6,772 nt of DNA. It comes from an uncultured Slackia sp. GTDB lineage: Bacteria; Actinomycetota; Coriobacteriia; Coriobacteriales; Eggerthellaceae. The DNA is taken from positions 1 through 6,772 of the forward strand of contig CALBLG010000134.1 in assembly GCA_937895975.1 (NCBI GenBank), in the 5' to 3' direction. The position numbers and the translations under genes were made by a program. The notes beneath the pieces are model-generated. The model had not been told where the DNA came from. It worked only from the letters and a program-made list of their open reading frames with translations, and did no database searches. Shown one piece after another: positions 6,588-6,772 of this stretch (the stretch's first letter is position 1; the number at the start of each line of letters is the position of its first letter).

Positions 6588-6702
6588 GCTTCCGCATGCT
6601 CGCAGATTGCTCCGGGAGACAAGTCTTGACTCGCACGAAAGCGCCACTGGCGCTTCCGGCTCGTGCGGAAGCTCCCTCCGCAACCCACGAGCATGCGGAA
6701 GC
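6588..6702 (+). repeat. 115-nt imperfect inverted repeat (rod-like RNA or cruciform) between aroE-aroK and aroQ
   Basis: The 175-nt gap is mostly one long palindrome. A perfect 15-bp terminal arm (6588-6602 with 6688-6702; core CTTCCGCATGCTC) encloses nested pairs: TTGC/GCAA (6607-6610 with 6680-6683), GGGAG/CTCCC (6614-6618 with 6672-6676), CGCACGA/TCGTGCG (6632-6638 with 6661-6667) and AAGCGCC/GGCGCTT (6639-6645 with 6649-6655) closed by an ACT loop. That is 38 possible pairs stacked along one axis, with small internal loops and a 5-nt bulge (6656-6660). No T-run follows the closing arm, so it is not a standard terminator. It could be a structured leader of aroQ, an mRNA processing or stability element, or a copy of a dispersed palindromic (REP/MITE-like) repeat. 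The pairing is seen directly; any role is inference. Confidence 0.6.
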
Positions 6703-6703
6703 T
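6664..6703 (+). repeat. Direct repeat TGCGGAAGCT, two copies
   Basis: TGCGGAAGCT occurs at 6664-6673 and 6694-6703, and nine of its bases are complementary to GCTTCCGCA at 6588-6596. The 5' arm of the large palindrome can therefore pair either with the distal arm (15 bp) or with the internal copy (9 bp), giving two mutually exclusive folds. Confidence 0.55.
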
Positions 6704-6740
6704 TCTCATCAGCCATGACGGGATGCGGACCCAAACATCG

Positions 6741-6747
6741 AAGGAGA
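6741..6747 (+). promoter_or_regulatory. Ribosome binding site of aroQ
   Basis: AAGGAGA lies 4 nt before the ATG at 6752 (GGAG ends 5 nt before it). It closely matches the site before aroE-aroK and supports the ATG as a real gene start. TTCTC (6703-6707), directly after the large palindrome, could pair with GAGAA (6744-6748) within this site, a weak 5-bp possibility for translational control. Confidence 0.75.
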
Positions 6748-6751
6748 ACCT

Positions 6752-6772
6752 ATGAGATTTCTCGTTATGAAT
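6752..6772 (+). CDS. aroQ: Probable type II 3-dehydroquinate dehydratase, first 7 codons only
   Basis: Only MRFLVMN is visible before the window ends. Type II dehydroquinases typically start with a beta-strand of the form M-(K/R)-(I/F)-L-V-(L/M)-N followed by GPNLN, and this matches. The context fits: step 3 of the pathway (dehydroquinate to dehydroshikimate) is otherwise missing between aroB and aroE-aroK, and the ribosome site is strong. The call rests on seven residues plus neighbourhood, so another protein starting with a hydrophobic strand is possible. Confidence 0.7.

Noticed and set aside
6626..6655. Promoter with TTGACT as a -35 box upstream of aroQ
   Set aside because: No TATAAT-like -10 lies 16-18 nt downstream; that position is the GC-rich stem.
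5189..6667. The two gap hairpins (5189-5225 and 6632-6667) as copies of one repeat family
   Set aside because: They share only CGTGCGG and differ in stem length and loop, too little to call them homologous.
6588..6702. Integron attC site or insertion sequence remnant
   Set aside because: The fold is attC-like in shape, but the ends lack the RYYYAAC/GTTRRRY core sites; no transposase fragment or flanking target duplication is visible.

Overview
The window is a compact, single-strand (+) block of aromatic amino acid (shikimate/chorismate) biosynthesis genes. DNA is GC-rich throughout, genes are tightly packed with ATGA/TGATG-type overlaps, and several proteins (TyrA, AroC, the AroE half of the fusion) resemble types I remember from Clostridia and from the actinobacterial class Coriobacteriia. 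The best guess is an anaerobic Coriobacteriia member (Eggerthellaceae-like). This is inference from protein style and base composition, not from a marker gene.

Layout: 3-863, 3' part of a type I-beta DAHP synthase (aroF, pathway step 1), cut by the window edge; 871-1755, prephenate dehydrogenase (tyrA); 1752-2816, 3-dehydroquinate synthase (aroB, step 2); a 65-nt gap with a short GC hairpin; 2882-3970, chorismate synthase (aroC, step 7); 3970-5142, chorismate mutase/prephenate dehydratase with an ACT domain (pheA); a 156-nt gap (5143-5298) with a possible 16-codon ORF and two perfect hairpins; 5299-6576, a shikimate dehydrogenase-shikimate kinase fusion (aroE-aroK, steps 4 and 5); a 175-nt gap (6577-6751) dominated by a 115-nt imperfect inverted repeat; and 6752 to the end, the first seven codons of a probable type II 3-dehydroquinase (aroQ, step 3).

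Together these genes make chorismate from PEP and erythrose-4-phosphate except for step 6 (EPSP synthase, aroA), which is not in the window, and then divert chorismate to phenylpyruvate and 4-hydroxyphenylpyruvate. The block from aroF to aroC/pheA looks like one transcription unit. No convincing promoter or U-tract terminator was seen, so aroE-aroK and aroQ may be read through from upstream, with the structured gaps acting as attenuation, processing or translation-control sites.

The coding content is ordinary and well conserved, and I found no novel enzyme system. What the genes do not explain lies in the two gaps around aroE-aroK: the tiny ORF with a strong Shine-Dalgarno and a 12-bp hairpin starting on its stop codon, and the long rod-like palindrome before aroQ.
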